Shown one piece after another: positions 19,441 through 33,100 of a stretch of 64,000 nt of DNA. Numbering within the stretch: position 1 is the stretch's first letter; each line of letters begins with the position of its first letter. This DNA comes from Erpobdella octoculata (taxonomy: Eukaryota; Annelida; Clitellata; Hirudinida; Erpobdellidae): contig OZ022241.1 in NCBI GenBank assembly GCA_963978895.1, positions 23,945,573 to 24,009,572 of the forward strand. Reading direction: 5' to 3'. The translations under genes were made by a program, and so were the position numbers. Under the pieces are notes generated by a model, which made no database searches, was not told the origin of the DNA, and worked only from the letters and a program-made list of their open reading frames with translations.

Positions 19441-20585
19441 AACATAGAATAAAGAATTATTAAAAAGAAATTCTGCGCATATATTTGATTATTTTTTCGA
19501 AGTTTTACTGTAGGCCTGTCATAGGTACGAATCCCACCATAAATTCATCCACACTTTTGTAGAAATTATATTTACTAGAGCGGGCCACTTGAAATGTTAA
19601 CGCGGGCCGGACTTTGGACATGCCTGCAGTAGGTGGTCGCAAACGGTGCTACCTTGGTCGGCCACCTAAATCATCTTTTGTTGTTGAGCATGGTTATTGT
19701 TTAAAAAAAAATTCAAATGGACATAGCAATATAAAAGCGTCGAGCACCACACAGTCTCCAGTCTGCAATAACTAAATGTGGAAGTTCTTGGCAGAAGTCA
19801 TCAAGCTAAATGATATCCTTAGCTTTTTAAATGTTTTTTATTTTTCAACTGGTTATACTTTTTAATTAATAACAACTATTTTTTAATTTGTTATTGTATT
19901 TATTGTTTTATGAGTTATAAAAATTTGTTTAAAAAATTAAAACAAGATCAAAACTTTGTCTGTAATTCCAACAGCTGTTTATTATGTGCAGCTTCGAAGG
20001 TTTTACAACTATTTAGTTCTGACAAAAATGACCTCTTACAACTTTTTACTTCTGACAAAGATAACCTTATTCATTCTTTTTCGAAATGTGTGATTTTCCC
20101 ATAAACCTCTTTGAGCAAAGGTACACAAAATGTTCAGTTACTGGATTCAATTCTAACGAATCATTGGCAGTTACTAATGCTTCTCTTCTTCCTTTCAATT
20201 TGTACAAATGAATAGTAAATTAAAATATTCTTCTTTCGTTCAACTTGTAAAAATGAATAGTAAATTAATAATATTTTTCTTCCGTTCAACTTGTACAAAT
20301 GAATTGTAAATTAAAATAAATTCATAAACCTATTTAATTTGCTTATAATTATCATAAGATTACTTTATTTATATCTATTAATGTATATTCTATTTATTCG
20401 TAAGCTTACTAACTGACCTCCTCTTTCTATATTATAACTGCTTTTTGATATGATTTTTTATTTCAAACATTTTTGCTACATTTTTGCTGAGACAGAATAT
20501 TTTCAGTATGGCTAAGAACAAGTGTGTTCACTCTAAAACATGGATCTTATATCATAGAGCTCTGTTATGGACATAACTTGATACA
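19441..20585. other. No gene recognised
   Basis: AT-rich sequence. The region 20190-20320 contains three approximate copies of TTCAACTTGTACAAATGAAT plus AGTAAATTAA (an ~60-bp tandem repeat). GC-rich words GCGGGCC near 19600 may belong to an old transposon. No coding support. Confidence 0.4.
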
Positions 20586-20905
20586 AAAACAATTATTAAT
20601 TTATTATGCAAATAACTATTATTATCTTTGTTGATATATTTTTGATATTTCCACGTGTGCACAATAGTAGCCACGTTATATACTTTTTCATATGATTATT
20701 ATTGTCTCGTGTGTACTTTCATAAACGCTTGTAATAAACGAATTAATTACAAGAAACTTTGAGTTTTGGCATTATTGAAATAACCTGTAAAAACACAACA
20801 ATTGGCGCAGTCGAAAGGATACTTTTCTACAATCGTTTTTTTCAGGATTTCAAGATGTCGGACGTAGGCAAGCTCATCGCTCTTTTCTAAGAACAAATAG
20901 TCAAG

Positions 20906-21496
20906 ATGCAGGAAAGTCCCCAAAAACAAATAGAGACAATTTTATCTCGAATGGGACCAGCGAACGTATCGATACCGAAATTCGCAAACTTCGACTCAAC
21001 AAAAGTAATTTGGAGAGATTACTGGGCCCGTTTCACAACATTCGCCAGGGCACACTCTGTTTCTGCAGATAAGATGCCACAAGTTTTTCTCATGAGCCAG
21101 AGTCCCACCACCTACAAACTTTTCGACACTTTCGCAGAACAACAAAATCCACAAAGAAACATCAACACTCTGACCATGAAAGAGATTGTACAACACATGG
21201 AAGTACAATTTAATCCAAAAAGATTATTTGTCAGAGAAAGATACAGATTTTGGTCAGAAATGAATCAAAACATTGGTGAAAATGTTCACGAACTAGCAGC
21301 CTGAATTCGACAAGAAGCTTCAACATGTGATTTCTCCGCCATCAAGGACCCTCAATATGAAGCTATGAGAACAAAGTTCATTTGCGCAATAAAAAATGAA
21401 GCGGTCTTGAAGGTGATTTTCAGGATGGATGATGACGATCCAACATTCACAAAAGCTATAGAAATAGCTGCCGGTGTTAAGGATGCGCAAGAGTAG
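20906..21496 (+). pseudogene. Ty3/gypsy gag pseudogene
   Basis: Reads VSIPKFANFDSTKVIWRDYW, MSQSPTTYKLFDTFAEQQNP and FNPKRLFVRERYRFW, then an in-frame TGA at 21302 followed by IRQEASTCDFSAIKDPQYEA in the same frame, and a TAG near 21494. The layout is that of a K02A2.6-type gypsy gag. Confidence 0.65.
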
Positions 21497-21779
21497 CAAA
21501 AGAAACAGTGTACGGTACACCATCACAGAACTCGATCAACAAATAAAGAGCAGAAGGGTACCAGTCAAAGTTCCTGAAAACAAACACTCTTCTCTGTCTA
21601 AAAACATTTGTTTACGCTGCGAAAAATACAACCACACAGCGAAGAACTGCAAAAACAACAGCCTAACATGTAATTTTGCCAAAAGAAGCAACACCTTGAG
21701 ATAGTGTGCTTTAAAAAGAAAGCACGAACAGTCACGGTGGTCATTGACTCGTCAGTAAAAACAACCTTTGTTTTAGTCA

Positions 21780-22052
21780 TTGACACTCGACGGCAAAAAG
21801 TACAATATTCTTGTTGGCAGTGGAGCAAGGGACAGTTTCTGTTCAAAGAAGGTTCGGTTGAGCATGGGAAAACCATCAATGCAGCCATCTGCAAGATTTT
21901 ACGCTTCAGCAACAGGAAACCACATTCCAGTAATGGGAACATTCAAGATAATGACAAATTTAAAGAATAACAACCATAAAAGACAAGTCGAATTCAATGT
22001 CTCAGAGGTCCATGACCTAAATCTTCTCGGACGAAAACAATCCTCGATTTAA
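21780..22052 (+). pseudogene. Ty3/gypsy protease remnant
   Basis: LDGKKYNILVGSGARDSFCS aligns with the retropepsin region. The catalytic D-[ST]-G is replaced by GSG, so the active-site aspartate is missing. The ending VHDLNLLGRKQSSI matches the conserved LLGRxW/AI segment. Confidence 0.55.
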
Positions 22053-22340
22053 AAATAGATGTCACAGCCTTGATAAAAAATGAAGTGTACAACGTCTCAG
22101 AGCAATCACATTCAAACTTTCAAAATTACAGAGCAACTGAGCATGGGAATGCGGATGCAATATACCGATTGCCAGTTAGAGGAGAACAGGATTTTGATGC
22201 AAAGAAGAAAAGGCAGATGTATCAACAGTTTGTATGATTTACACCATCAGTCAACAGATCAAACCAGCAGATTCTAAAATATTGGCTAAATAATCTAGCA
22301 GAGACCCAACAATCTCAACAGTCATAAGATATGTAATTTT

Positions 22341-23161
<821 letters not shown>

Positions 23162-26157
23162 ATATATATATATGGTACGGTACACTATTTGTAACACGAA
23201 TCATGATACTTTGCTTCAGCAACAATTCTATCATGACACCCAATAGTTGTATATACCCTGTGGCTAATAAAGAGCTCTAAAATGATATATTGCATGGTCA
23301 AGTCAGACAAATTCAAAAATATTTCTTAATTGTACCATAAACACTGTACACTATTGATATTTGAGCCCACATCACATCTATAATAATGTCTTTTTCCAAG
23401 AAATAATATTGTCCATAACAATGAGAACAAGTAAAATTCAGTGAGGCCTTCCTCCATACTGCAATCGCCGACTTCAGCACTGTCGAAGCTCAGTTTCAAC
23501 GATCAATATAATAGTATAACTATAAGCAAGAAATAATCAAATTCAAAATTGTTTTGATCTAAAAGTAATTTTGAGTTAAACATGAAAGCAGTAGCAATTG
23601 AAGCAATTAAAAAAATCTTATTTATGTGAAACTCAATAGAATTTTTACACTTTCCAAGTGATAGATTTTATAATTGAATCTAAATGCTTTTTTCATGATT
23701 TTTACGATATAGACGTAACAATTTTTAACATATACCTCAGTTTGTCGAAACAATATCAAATCAATCTAAGCATCTAAGGCTGCGTTCTAAACATCGGCTC
23801 CGCGTCATTATGCTAATTATTCATAGTTGTTGGTTTAAGGCTCTGTGGGTCCTGAACCAATCCGACGTTATTGCACCTCATTAATTATTAATGTGTCCTC
23901 GTGCCTAGTGTAAAAAATAAAGTCGTCTGCGCCACATACATACATACAGACAGACATATGAAATTATGTAGATAATTTGCTTTTTAATTTTTCTTGTTGA
24001 ACTGCCATCTAGCGAATGCATGGAAAACCTCAGCCAGTGAAATTTATGATTTTTCGGGGATAATGTTTAAAAAAACGCCATCGTGTTGGATTGAACACCT
24101 AATGACATATATAGGCTGGTAAGAAATAAAAATTTACATTGGTGTAAAGGACTATAAAATATTACCGAAAAATCTACATACTTGTTTCGACAATACATAT
24201 TCGGCAATAAATATAGATAGTTGTGTAGAAATTTGACGTCAATGTTATGCAGCAATATATAAGGAAATGAGATGGAAATTCGAGCAATGCTATCTAAAAA
24301 TTTCGATAAAACTGGCAGAACATTTTAAATTAATGTTTTAAAATTTTTAGTAATGTTGTGAACAATTCGTGTAAAAAACACATTTGAACAAATTTGATTG
24401 CGTGAAAAAGGCTCTCTCCTGGATGCCTGGATTAATTAGGAGAGACCTAGTTGTTATCAACTGCGCCATCCAAAAACGTATTCACACAGTACAGCTCTGC
24501 TGGATGCAATATGTGAATTTGACTTTTTATTTATGATGTTTGTGTTGAAAATAACACTATCAAACTCAAATGTAGTCTTAGCAAATGTTTGCAGAAAACG
24601 ATTGTTGACGAGTTAATAGCTAGAAAAACAGCTACATCATTTCACGGACACAAAATGAAAAAATAATCATTCCATGACCCACGATTTTTTTTTTCATTGA
24701 GACAAGAGTTAGGAGAAACAGTATTTTAGTAAAAAGCAAGTTCTAGTTGGCAAGAAAACAACAATAGAGCTTCTACTAGATCCAACTGCCAAAAACTAGA
24801 TCAACAGAGCCACTGAATATTTCAGTACTATTTAAGACGGAATAAGATCATTGGTGGAATGGATTTCCGATTTAGTGTTAGGTCATGATCAAGACATGCT
24901 TTGCTTTAGACACTAGAATCTATTACCCTTAACACTGACGCGTCACATGAGCACCATAAAAAGTTGTGGTGTTGATCACGATTTGCTGAAGGCAGAAAAA
25001 ATAATTTGGTCAGTTTTTTACTGACCGCACTTCACAAGCAACCGCCGCCATTGTTGTTTCAACTCTATACAACAATGAACTTTTTTCTGTTTTCAAAGTT
25101 GTTAATATTTTAGCTTCCCACTACGATTACCTGTTGTACGTCTATAGTGGCTTATGTGGTGGCTCACATAAGTTCAGCACGCCTTTTATTGGTTGCGTTT
25201 TACTTGTCCAACTGTTTATCAGTTCGTGAACATAGAAATGACCATTCTGATGCCACATTTGCAACTGGCATTTTGAGTACTAACTAAATAGGTTTTTTTT
25301 CAATTCAAGAAATTTGTTAGTTGGTTTTAGTAAAGCTATTGTTTCTCAAATATCTTCCGTCTTTGAACACTGTACTAACAATACTTTGCAAGCTTTGGCA
25401 ACGTACTACCTCTGCTTAAATTGTAGGTGTGCATCAATCAATGGCTGCAGGAATTTCATTTCTAAGAAGCTGATGAAAGCTTCATGACAAACAAGAATAC
25501 TTTTGATCGAAGGAAAAGTTTTATTATCAGCGAATCGACGTTTCAGTTCATACACAATTTGGTCGATTATCGGGAAAAACCATTTTTTGCATTCATGTGC
25601 CTAAGTTTAACCTTTATCACGTTTGTTAATATTTAATTTAAAATTTTTAATTTTTTTGTTAAAATGTTTTGGTGGGACTAAATTTTTCCAAAAATCGGCT
25701 AAAAATCAGGATATGCGCGCTGAAATAAGGACTATTAAAAAAATAGCAGAGCATCTAACCATTCCCTTTTAGGCTGCTAGTTAACCTATGGATAAATGGA
25801 TACTACCATTTAGAAATATGCCTCACGGTCATCAGCTTTTTTGAAAAAAAGTTGACAGATGGGATTTTCTAGGGGCGCATTGCTTAGACTTTTCCACAGG
25901 TGCCTAAAAATCTAGCTATGCCACTGCTTGATACATAGGTGGGTATGCATTTTGAGCCACTCTTGTACAAATGCATGGTACAGTTTTAATACGATTTTAG
26001 TTTATTATTAAGCATGATTTCAAAAGTTTTACTGTTATTAGTATTATCGTGCTAAAATGGCAAAGGTGGGTTGATTTAGTTTAGGAATTTTTCTCTTGTT
26101 GGGGGGGGTCACTGAGAAATAACCCACAGACACCTCCGACATTGTAACGAAACAGTT
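23162..26157. other. No gene recognised (~3 kb)
   Basis: AT-rich sequence without supported coding regions. Around 23935-23962 a CATACATACA/CAGACAGACA tail follows an AATAAAGTCG stretch and looks like the 3' end of an old retroposon. Around 25860-25930 there are words (GGGGCGCATTGC, TAGCTATGCCACTG) suggestive of an old hAT-type end. A homopolymer G8 lies at 26100-26108. Confidence 0.4.
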
Positions 26158-26163
26158 TTTATT
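26158..26163 (-). terminator. Polyadenylation signal AATAAA
   Basis: AATAAA on the minus strand, 30 nt after the TAA of the candidate terminal exon at 26395-26193. Confidence 0.4.
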
Positions 26164-26192
26164 GTTTCCATTTTTTTAAGTAAAACTTCTTT

Positions 26193-26395
26193 TTACATAA
26201 TGGAATTAATATAAATTACTTGATCAGTCAATTTTCCAATTTGTTTGTTTAAAGCCACAATGAGGTCTTCCATATTTTTAAGTTTTGAGTTCATCTCATC
26301 AATGACTGGTTCATCATTTTTCAATAAGGAGTATTGTTTTATCTCAATTGATCTTCTACTTCTTGTTGACTGAAAGTTGCCAGTCCGAGAACAAT
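26193..26395 (-). CDS. Candidate 3'-terminal exon, unknown gene
   Basis: On the minus strand an acceptor (TTAACTTTACAG, ending at 26396) precedes about 67 open codons. They include QSTRSRRSIEIKQYSLL and NSKLKNMEDLIVALNKQIGK, heptad-like and likely coiled coil, and end VIYINSIM-TAA at 26193. An AATAAA signal follows 30 nt downstream. The combination of acceptor, biased codons, coiled coil and poly(A) signal suggests the last exon of a host gene. No upstream exon is visible because 26490-27600 is repeat sequence. I do not recognise the product. Confidence 0.35.
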
Positions 26396-26489
26396 CTGTA
26401 AAGTTAATTATTATTAAAAGCCTTAAAAAAAAATAAAAAGAAATCACTTAATAGCACCTGGCTTCACATGGAATAAAATCTAAATTATC

Positions 26490-27597
<1,108 letters not shown>

Positions 27598-27924
27598 TTA
27601 TTATATTTTTAATTAACTAAAATATGAATCATTTCAAAAGAAGCACAAAAACAGTTGGAATTAGAGGTGTAAAAAACCAGAAGTTTGACTACCATTTCAC
27701 CCATTCCCATAAATGTTTTTTTCCCCGTCCCATCCCATTCCTATATTTTCAACTCAATTCCATTTCCCTGTTTTCTCAAGCACATAATTCCCATTTTCAT
27801 CTTTCTCACTTGATAATCTACAAAAGAGTTGTTGGTCTTTTCATTAAAATAGTTAATGCAATACATAAACCATCTAAAAGAAGTTTTCAGTTAATTATTA
27901 TAAATTTAAATATAGTATGTATTA
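27598..27924. other. No gene recognised
   Basis: AT-rich; includes CCCATTCCCAT-type pyrimidine-rich words (27695-27790). A short open frame here has no recognisable product. Confidence 0.35.
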
Positions 27925-27979
27925 GTGTTACCATGCACCAATAACAAACTATTAAGGCTCCCTGGCGATAAGAATGAAC

Positions 27980-28881
27980 CAATGTCATTTATGAATTTAG
28001 ATGTCTTTTCAACCATGATCCTCCTACACACTCAAACAACTTTATCTAGGAGGTTGACAATGCACGTCCAAGGCGGTAACATTAATGCCCATTACCTCAA
28101 ACACCATGGACTTGCTCTGACGAGGGCCATCAATGATACCAATACTCATGTGTTGACTTCGGCTGGCGATCCCGCACGGCTGATGATTTTGGAAGCTTTG
28201 TTCATATTGGAGCGTCGGCCAACTATGAATGTTCAGGACGAACACTTTGATTACACTTTACAGTTGTTTGATGCTGATCATATCGGCCAATGCTCAAGTC
28301 ATAGTACAGCGCAGACTACGGTTTCTTTAAAGCATGGTTCCCGATTAGAAGTACCTGAACCAAGTTTTGCTCAATCAAAAGCACTACCTTTAGAAAATTT
28401 GATGCCCGTTCAACCTGTCATACCAACTGAGCTTGCATTTAACCTTCGTCCTCTTGGAGTAAACGCCGTTCATGAAGAAGTAATAGTTCCCAATGCTGAT
28501 CATACCGGCCAATGCTCAAGTCATAGTGCAGCGCAGACTATGGTTTCTTTAAAGCATGGTTCCAGATTAGGAAAAACTGAACTGAGTCTTGCTCAATCAA
28601 AAGAACTACCTCCAGAAAATTTGATGTCCGTTCAACCTGTGATGCCAACTAACCTTGTACTTAATATTCGTCCTCTTGGAGTAGATGCCGTTCATGAAAA
28701 GGTAATAGTTCCCGATTCTCCCACCCAATCTCGTGTTGAAGTGCAACTCACTGGCGACCCTCTTGCCGATCACAATACTGAGCGCCCACCTAATGTTCCA
28801 TTATCTTTTCAATTTTCCGTTAACAGTGCAAATGTCACCATTCGTCGAAAAATACTGATAAAAATGCACATTGCGACTTAG
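27980..28881 (+). pseudogene. PLE endonuclease C-terminus with duplicated tail module
   Basis: [20 protein letters not shown], then MILEALFILERRPTMNVQDE, gives the endonuclease Arg/His, Glu and Asn segments; the GIY and YIG strands upstream are lost. The acidic tail contains a 74-codon module (about 28270-28491) directly duplicated (28492-28713): both start ADH-[IT]-GQCSSHS and include VSLKHGSRL and RPLGV-x-AVHE. The frame ends near SANVTIRRKI, the conserved basic terminus, and reads on to TAG at 28879. Confidence 0.7.
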
Positions 28882-29368
28882 TTTGCGTCATGCGATGGGT
28901 GCGTGTTGCGACATGTACTGGCTTATATGTTTATGTTTGTATTTTTACTTTTATTTTAAAATAGTTATCTTTTTACTATGTATTGTCCATCGTCTTTTCC
29001 AAACTTTAAACAAACTAAACTTATCTTTATCTTATATTCATCTTTATTTCACACTAACATTTCATATACTATAATTCATATTATGTGATTTCCCATTGTT
29101 CCAATCCAGCTTTTTAGCTGCCATACGAATAAAAGTTATATCTTAATATTACACATATATTCTCTTTTTATTCCACCTGTTCCGCATACTTATAGCTAAA
29201 TACTAACTTGTTTTGTTCACATTATCGAGACGGTTTGATTTCAGTTGTACTACTTGTTTAATTTCTTACGTTGCGTAATCGTTCCGTAATGTCCGAGGTC
29301 GTTTGATTTTGATATTATTCTGTTTCATTTCTGTCTACTTACTTGTCCTCTTTTCTGCTGTTTACCTG

Positions 29369-29412
29369 GGGCTCTGAAGATAAAAAGTTTTTTTCGAAAC
29401 TGCAGTCAGCCC
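29369..29412 (+). ncRNA. Hammerhead ribozyme (PLE copy 5)
   Basis: Stem I GGGCT (29369-29373) with AGCCC (29408-29412), core CTGAAGA, stem II AAAAAG/TTTTTTT, core GAAA, stem III ACTG/CAGT with no loop, cleavage C (GTC) at 29407. The core is consensus. Unlike copies 2-4 and 8, no ATG lies inside it. Confidence 0.7.
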
Positions 29413-29566
29413 AAGTAGAAATATAAATAAAAAAGGTTGTTTGCTTTCGAAGTTTCGCTTAATTGAAAATATTTTGCGCAAGCTGATAAACGCCAAATGG
29501 GCCATCGTTTTTAACGGAGCATGTCTGAAAGAAAAAAATTATAACATAAACAACAAGTACTCTTGT

Positions 29567-29690
29567 GAGACATGTTGGTCTAGTGGTTTAAACACAGGCT
29601 TAGATATCCGGAGTATTCGGGTTCGATTTCAGGTTCGGGCACTTTGTTTCCTTGAGCAAGAAAGTAACTAACTCATATTTGTTCAGGTCC
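29567..29690 (+). mobile_element. tRNA-derived SINE (same family as 13140-13418)
   Basis: A box TGGTCTAGTGGTTTAAACAC, B box GGTTCGATTTC, then TTTCCTTGAGCAAGAAAGTA, the same post-tRNA motif as the minus-strand SINE at 13140-13418. The 3' part is cut short at a PLE fragment near 29690. Confidence 0.6.
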
Positions 29691-30145
29691 ACAGAGCCGT
29701 TTATCTTCTCGACGGACCTGCGTGGCCCATTTACGCATAAGGTCGCTTACGAAGTTGCGAGTGACAGGAGAGACGTTGGCGCAGCCGCCATTTTCACCAC
29801 ATTGTAGCGGCGAGGTACGGCCGAACTTGTCGTCGTGAATATTGGTGTTTGGTCGATGTTGCAAAATCATCAACGCTTGCTTAATTTTAAGCCAAATAAG
29901 GTCAGGGTCTTAATAAACCCTTTCAGTGTTGTCGCTAGGCAATTTTTCGTTTTGTTTAAAATCGTGGACTTTGTTGAAATACGTGAACCTTGTGTCCGGG
30001 AGTAGTCAATGTATGTTTCGAAAAAATTGTGGGAATATAGAGAGGTAAACTTGCAGACGACGTTTTTCATTTGTAGAGCGCTAACTGTAATTAGGCTATT
30101 TCTAAGAACAAAGTTATGAGTTTTCATGTTTTTATGATAGACCAG
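29675..30145 (-). pseudogene. PLE copy 6: endonuclease remnant
   Basis: Minus strand: VYHKNMKTHNFVLRNSLI, then VVCKFTSLYSHNFFETYIDY (GIY and YIG-like strands with substitutions), KTLTLFGLKLSKR and MILQHRPNTNIHDDKFGRT (corresponding to ALFILERRPTMNVQDEHFD in copy 5). Frameshifts divide it. It ends at the first unit of the 30.1-34.8 kb tandem array. Confidence 0.6.
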
Positions 30146-33100
30146 CACTTGACTTGGCGAAGCGTAAGATTTTACATATTAGTCGCACTCAAACCGCACT
30201 ATAAGCTCAAAAACAACACCAATGCGCTAATATAGTAATAACTTTACGCACGCTTCGCAAGCGAAGCGTGTGACTAAAATAGTTAGTAGCAGATGATTTT
30301 TCACTTGGACACGTTTTGGAATGGTCTTCTATTTGATTGGATGATTTAGGAAAAAATGCCTACGTAAAAAAACCTTTAATGGGCGATTTGGAAAAAACAG
30401 CCTACGAAAAAAACCATGTTAATTGGGTGATAATGAAAAAACCGCCTATGAAAAACACTATTTATTTGATGGTATCGGAAAAACAGCCTGTGAAAAAAAC
30501 AACGTTTATTGGGTGATAATGAAAAAACCGCATACGAAAAGAACAACATATTTTGGGTGATAGTGAAAAAAAGCCTAAGAAAAAACCCAACTTTTAATGG
30601 CTGATAATGAAAAAAAACCCCTACAAAAAAACCCAATCTTCAATAGGAATAATAATAGCAAATTAGTTAATTTTCGTAAATAATAATATTATTAATAATT
30701 AAAATAAGAGGAATAATAATTGCAAAATAGTAAAATGTCGATAATAATAATTTCATTAAATATATCCGCAAAGCGTAGAACTTCCCAATAATAGGAATAA
30801 TATTAGCAAATTGGTTAATTTTCGTTATTAATAATATTATTATTAATGAAAATAAGAGGAATAATAATTGCAAAATAGTAAATTGTCGTTAATAATAATT
30901 TACAACTTGTTTAAAATTGGGAAAAACCCGCCGAATACTACTTCGGAGATTTATTTATTTTCAACTTGCTTATATTGAAAGATGACGTACGATGCATTAT
31001 ATATATATCCGCAAAGCGTAGAACTTTTGAAGCTAATAACTTTTTATTTAAACATTTTTAACATAAAGTGGCTTACCAAATTGTGTTCAGCGTCTCATAA
31101 TCTATCAACGTGAGTTTTTTCAGACCTGCAGATGCTAATCGGGTGACATACATAATACATATTACATACATAATACATCATTGTGCTTTTATGTTAGGAA
31201 CCAGCACTTGACGCACGCTTCGCGCGCGAAGCGTGTGAGATTTTACATATTATTAGTAAATATAGTCGCACTCAAATAGAACTCTAAGCTCAAAATCAAC
31301 ACCAATGCGCTTATATAGTAATAACTTTACGCACGCTTCGCAAGCGAAGCATGTGACTATGTCAGACAGTAGCAAATGATTTTTAATTTGAAAACGTTTT
31401 GGAATGGTCTTCTATTTGATTGGATGATTTTGGAAAAACTGCCTACAAAAAAACCTTAAATGGGCTATATTGGAAAAAACAGCCTACGAAAAAAACCACA
31501 TTTATTGTGTGATAGTGAAAAACCAACTACGAAAAACACAATATTTATTGGATTTGATCGGGAAAAACAGCCTACGAAAAAAACAACATTCAATGAGTGA
31601 TAGTGAAAAAAAAAGCTTACGAAAAACCCAACCTTTAATGGCTGATATAGGGAAAACCCGGCAATGTACTACTTCGGTTATTTATATATTTTCAACTTGT
31701 TTATATTGAGTTATGATTTATGCTCAAAATTTATTCGCAAAGTGTCGAACTTTCCAATAGTAGGAATAATATTAGCAAATTAGTTAATTTTCGTTAATAG
31801 TAATATTATTAATAAATAAAATAAGAGGAATAATAATTGCAAAATAGTAAATTCTCGTTAATAAGACTTTACAATTTGTTTAAAATTGGGAAAAACCCGC
31901 CGACTACTATTTCGAGTGATTAATTTATTTTCAACTTGTTTATATTAAAAAATGACGTACGATGTATTATATATATCCGCAAAGCGTTAAACTTTCGCGG
32001 CTAATAACTTTTTATTTAAACATTTTAACAAAAAAGTGCCCTAAAAAACCGTGTTCAGCGTTTCATAATCTATCAACGTGAGTTTTTTCAGACCTGCAAA
32101 TGCTAATCGGGTGACATAATACATAATACATCATTGCGCTTTTATGTTAGGAACCAGTTTTTGACGGACGCTTTGCGCGCGAAGCGTGTGAATTTTTACA
32201 TATTAATAGTAAAAGTAGTCGCACTCAAATCGCACTCTAAGCTCAAAAACAACACCAATGCGCTATTATAGTAATAACTTTACGCACGCTTCGCGAGCGA
32301 AGCGTGTGACTATTTTAGCCAGTAGCTGATGATTTTTCACTTGAAAACGTTTTGGAATGGTCTTCTATTTGAATGGATGATTTTAGAAAATCTGCCTACA
32401 AAAAAAAACTTTAATGGGTGATATTGTAAAAAACAGCCTACGAAAAAACCCATATTTATTGGGTGATAGTGAAAAAGCCGCCTACGAATAAAAACATATA
32501 TTGGATGTTTTTGGAAATAACAGCCTACGAAAAACACAATATTTAGTGAATGGTATCGGAAAAACAGCCTACAAAAAAAAACAAACTGTAAAGGCTAATA
32601 TAAAAAAAAAACTCCTACGGATAAAAAAACGTTTATTGGGCAATTTTGGAAAAACATCCTACAAAAAAAACCCAACCTTTAATGTCTGATAATGAATAGA
32701 ACCGCCTACAAAAAACCCAACCTACAATGGCTGATATTGGGAAAACCCGCCGATTTATTTATTTTCAACTTGTTAATATTGAGTTATGACGTATGCTCAA
32801 AATATATCCGCAAAGCGTCGAACTTTTCAATAATAGGAATAATATTAGCTATTATTACAATAAGAGGAATAATAATTGCAAAATAGTAAAATGTTATTAA
32901 TAATATTATTATTTACAAAAATTAACTAATTTGCTAATATTATTCCTATTATTGGAAAGTACGGCGATTTGCGGATACACTTGATGAAATTATTATTAAT
33001 TAGCAATTATTATAATAAGAGTAATAATAATTGCAAAATAGTAAAATGTCGTTAATAATAATTTCATTAAATGTATTAAGAGGAATAATGATTGCAAAAT

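Larger units (their letters stand above)
27925..29545 (+). mobile_element. PLE copy 5 (endonuclease, tail, UTR, ribozyme, N-terminus)
   Basis: Order on the plus strand: truncated endonuclease and tail (about 27980-28881), UTR with ATTTCACACT-type AT-rich text (28882-29368), hammerhead (29369-29412), and N-terminal fragment with KFRLIENILRKLINAKWAIV and FNGACLKEKN (about 29440-29545). This is the same tail-to-N-terminus order as copies 1, 3 and 4, but here the 3' border is followed by a tRNA-SINE rather than a TA tract. Confidence 0.75.
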
